A DNA stretch of 64,000 nucleotides from Bacteroidales bacterium UBA5326 (GTDB lineage: Bacteria; Bacteroidota; Bacteroidia; Bacteroidales; UBA932). Each line of letters begins with the position of its first letter. The first letter of the stretch is position 1. Under the pieces are notes generated by a model. That model was not told the origin of the DNA. It saw nothing but the letters and a program-made list of their open reading frames with translations, and did no database searches. Below are positions 62,069-64,000 of this stretch, one piece after another. A program made the translations under genes and the position numbers. Location of the stretch: the NCBI GenBank assembly GCA_002408205.1, contig DHQY01000014.1:117895-181894 (forward strand). Reading direction: 5' to 3'.

Positions 62069-62779
62069 TCAACCTCCGTTAGCCTTAACGTCATCGGATT
62101 TGAAAGCAAAACCAAGCCTTTTGCCTGTCTGCATCTTTGAACTGTCTATTTTGGCATTCATCTGCTCTACGCTGGCTATGGCCACTACTTCGTAAGGAGG
62201 GGCCAACAAGTCAAAATTGAGCGTATAAATTATGGCTGTTTCAACAATAGATACCACAGCAGCCTTGTCTATGGGCCATTCTCCAAAACGGGCAATCTTT
62301 TTGTTTTCCTGGCGTTTACCTTCAGTAAAAAAACTTTTGTCCTTGTTTATGAATATCCGCGCAATAAGATAGCCGAGATCATCCTTCCGATTGTATTTGA
62401 AAGAATCGGTCAGGAAATTATACACAGATATAATCCCGCAATATGAAGCAAAAGGATCTCTTTTCACATGCTCGTTCTTCCAGATGGGATGATCCCTGTC
62501 AAACTGGAATACATCGGTGTGCATGCTAAAGAGCAATATGTCGTCTGCGAATTTGAGCTCAGCTTCGAATTTGCCCCTGTCGCGGTATTCAAACCGTACA
62601 CGGCGGTTGTCTTCATCTACAAGCATCTCATTCACATCGTTGCTCATCTCATGCAGGATCTCCTTCAACAGGTTGAACACTTCCAGTGTTTGCATGAATA
62701 CTTTGTTCTTCAACTGCGATTTAATGTTCAGACCGTCAATGATCTGTTGCCTGCTCGGGGGAATTTCAGAATTATTCAT
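62069..62779 (-). CDS. Conserved protein of unknown function
   Basis: This 236-residue protein is soluble with no signal peptide. It begins with a helical segment (IIDGLNIKSQLKNKVFMQTLEVFNLLKEIL), followed by an alpha/beta region with EYRDRGKFEAELKFADDILLF and a conserved-looking DPFASYCGIISVYNFL. I do not recognise a family. It lies 11 bases after proS and directly before DUF3078 in the same operon. Confidence 0.7.
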   Translation of the reverse strand: MNNSEIPPSRQQIIDGLNIKSQLKNKVFMQTLEVFNLLKEILHEMSNDVNEMLVDEDNRRVRFEYRDRGKFEAELKFADDILLFSMHTDVFQFDRDHPIWKNEHVKRDPFASYCGIISVYNFLTDSFKYNRKDDLGYLIARIFINKDKSFFTEGKRQENKKIARFGEWPIDKAAVVSIVETAIIYTLNFDLLAPPYEVVAIASVEQMNAKIDSSKMQTGKRLGFAFKSDDVKANGG

Positions 62780-62790
62780 TGTATGTTTTA

Positions 62791-64000
62791 TTAATAGGCT
62801 CTCGCAAATACCACTCGTTGTTTAGAAGGTTTTCCGCTATACATGCACACACCGGGTTGCGGATGTTCCCATTCGGGAATCAGCCGTATGGTGGCTTTAG
62901 TTTCTTCTTTGATCTTTTCTTCCGTTTCGGTCGTACCGTCCCAGTGGCAAAGGAAGAAACCGCCGTTTTCAATTCTTTCTTTGAATTCATCGTAAGAATC
63001 AACTTCATACGTATGGGATTCCCTGAATTTCAAAGCTTTTTCATATATATTCTTCTGAATCAGGTCAAGCAGTTCCAGCGTGTAATCCGCAATATTATTC
63101 ACAGGCACGACCGTCTTTTCCAACGTATCCCTGCGACATACCTCAACCGAAGCGTTTGCCATATCCCTGGGACCTATGGCAAAACGCACGGGAACACCTT
63201 TTACTTCCCATTCCGAGAATTTAAAGCCGGAACGGACGTTATCTCTGGCATCTATTTTCACAGAAATGCCTTTAGCCTCAAGCCGGACCTTCAGCTGTTC
63301 CATATGAGCGCAAATGGCAGACAACTCTTCTTCCCCTTTATAAATTGGAACCATAACGACTTGTATGGGAGCGAGTTTTGGGGGCAAAACCAATCCGTGG
63401 TTATCTGAATGTGCCATAACGAGAGCACCCATTAACCGGGTAGACACACCCCAGGACGTAGCCCAAACGTATTCGAGAACTCCTTCTTTATTGGCAAACT
63501 GTACATCAAAAGCCTTGGCAAAATTTTGTCCGAGGAAATGAGATGTGCCGGCCTGCAGGGCCTTCCCGTCCTGCATAAGGGCTTCCATACACAGGGTATC
63601 CAATGCACCTGCAAAACGTTCACTTGCCGTCTTTGGACCCACCCAGACCGGCATGGCCATAACTTCACGGGCGAAATCGGAATAGACGTTAATCATCCTG
63701 CGTGTTTCTTCAATTGCCTCCGCTGCGGTCGCATGCGCTGTATGACCCTCTTGCCAGAGAAACTCGGTAGTACGAAGAAAAAGCCGGGTACGCATTTCCC
63801 AACGAACCACGTTGGCCCATTGGTTACAAAGGATCGGCAGGTCCCTGTAAGATTTGATCCATCCCTTGTAGCTGTTCCAGATGATGGTTTCACTGGTTGG
63901 CCGCACTACCAATTCTTCTTCAAGACGTGCAGACGGATCCACCACCACGCCTGGACCGTCGGGATTGGTCATCAGCCGGTGATGCGTTACAACGGCACAC
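62791..64000 (-). CDS. proS: Prolyl-tRNA synthetase, archaeal/eukaryal type (5' end outside window)
   Basis: The frame stays open to the window edge (upstream residues CAVVTHHRL), so this is the C-terminal ~400 residues. VRPTSETIIWNSYKGWI (motif 2), TRLFLRTTEFLWQEGHTAHAT and LGQNFAKAFDVQF are typical, as are the anticodon-binding domain (IQVVMVPIYKG) and a short C-terminal zinc-like domain ending in aromatic FARAY. Bacteroidetes usually carry this ProS form rather than the standard bacterial one. First gene of the operon with the conserved unknown, DUF3078 and tilS. Confidence 0.95.
   Translation of the reverse strand, partial: CAVVTHHRLMTNPDGPGVVVDPSARLEEELVVRPTSETIIWNSYKGWIKSYRDLPILCNQWANVVRWEMRTRLFLRTTEFLWQEGHTAHATAAEAIEETRRMINVYSDFAREVMAMPVWVGPKTASERFAGALDTLCMEALMQDGKALQAGTSHFLGQNFAKAFDVQFANKEGVLEYVWATSWGVSTRLMGALVMAHSDNHGLVLPPKLAPIQVVMVPIYKGEEELSAICAHMEQLKVRLEAKGISVKIDARDNVRSGFKFSEWEVKGVPVRFAIGPRDMANASVEVCRRDTLEKTVVPVNNIADYTLELLDLIQKNIYEKALKFRESHTYEVDSYDEFKERIENGGFFLCHWDGTTETEEKIKEETKATIRLIPEWEHPQPGVCMYSGKPSKQRVVFARAY

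Overview
This 64 kb window comes from a member of the Bacteroidota, most likely order Bacteroidales. The evidence is promoters of the Bacteroidetes type (a TTG-like -33 element, 19-21 bases, then TAnnTTTG), an archaeal/eukaryal-type prolyl-tRNA synthetase, a TonB-dependent receptor with a carboxypeptidase-like N-terminal domain, GH92 and GH9 glycosidases, BACON/GLUG lipoproteins, and families largely confined to the phylum (DUF6057, DUF3078, HYC_CC_PP). I cannot assign a genus. The sequence reads as chromosome: no insertion sequence, integrase, phage gene or CRISPR array is visible, and coding density is very high. No stretch above 300 bases lacks a gene.

Layout. 0-3.3 kb: a cut-off tRNA, then a leftward pair of a DUF6057 membrane protein and a PD40/CxxCH lipoprotein. 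3.3-9.5 kb: a rightward operon of C69 dipeptidase, Tat-exported Gfo/Idh/MocA oxidoreductase and HEAT-DUF1080-DUF1080 protein, probably periplasmic glycoside breakdown through 3-keto sugars. 9.5-13.7 kb: leftward surface/periplasm operon (BACON-GLUG lipoprotein, EEP hydrolase, small lipoprotein). 13.8-19.9 kb: AsmA-like protein, KdsB and a GH92 alpha-mannosidase. 19.9-26.8 kb: an RSH alarmone enzyme with an apparently dead synthetase, a SodB-AI-2E-BASS operon, a GH9 glucanase and an OmpA-like lipoprotein. 26.9-28.5 kb: a ferredoxin-like protein and an arginase-fold ureohydrolase.

28.5-32.9 kb is the most intriguing block: PqqD-like protein, nucleotidyltransferase, ABC exporter, HPr-kinase-like ATPase and a Ser/His/Asp signal-peptidase-like protease in one overlapping operon. 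It has the accessory genes of a ribosomal-peptide (lasso-like) pathway without a visible precursor or cyclase. 33.0-35.8 kb: an iron-sulfur/NifX-like module (DUF134 regulator, two NifX-like proteins, two ferredoxin-containing Mrp/MinD ATPases). 35.8-38.6 kb: metallophosphoesterase and glycerol dehydrogenase. 38.6-45.0 kb: a seven-gene TetR-TolC-HlyD-ABC efflux operon of YbhGFSR type with a candidate operator. 45.0-46.2 kb: a hipA remnant, a HigBA-type toxin-antitoxin pair and the initiator tRNA.

46.2-64 kb: HisS, a phosphoesterase-PQQ propeller fusion, the NfnAB bifurcating transhydrogenase, a GH9-CE4 fusion linked to a metal-type TonB receptor and HMA protein, SppA, and an operon of ProS (cut by the window end), a conserved unknown, DUF3078 and TilS. 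Genes in operons are commonly joined by ATGA or TAATG overlaps, and six of seven convergent protein-gene pairs overlap at their 3' ends.
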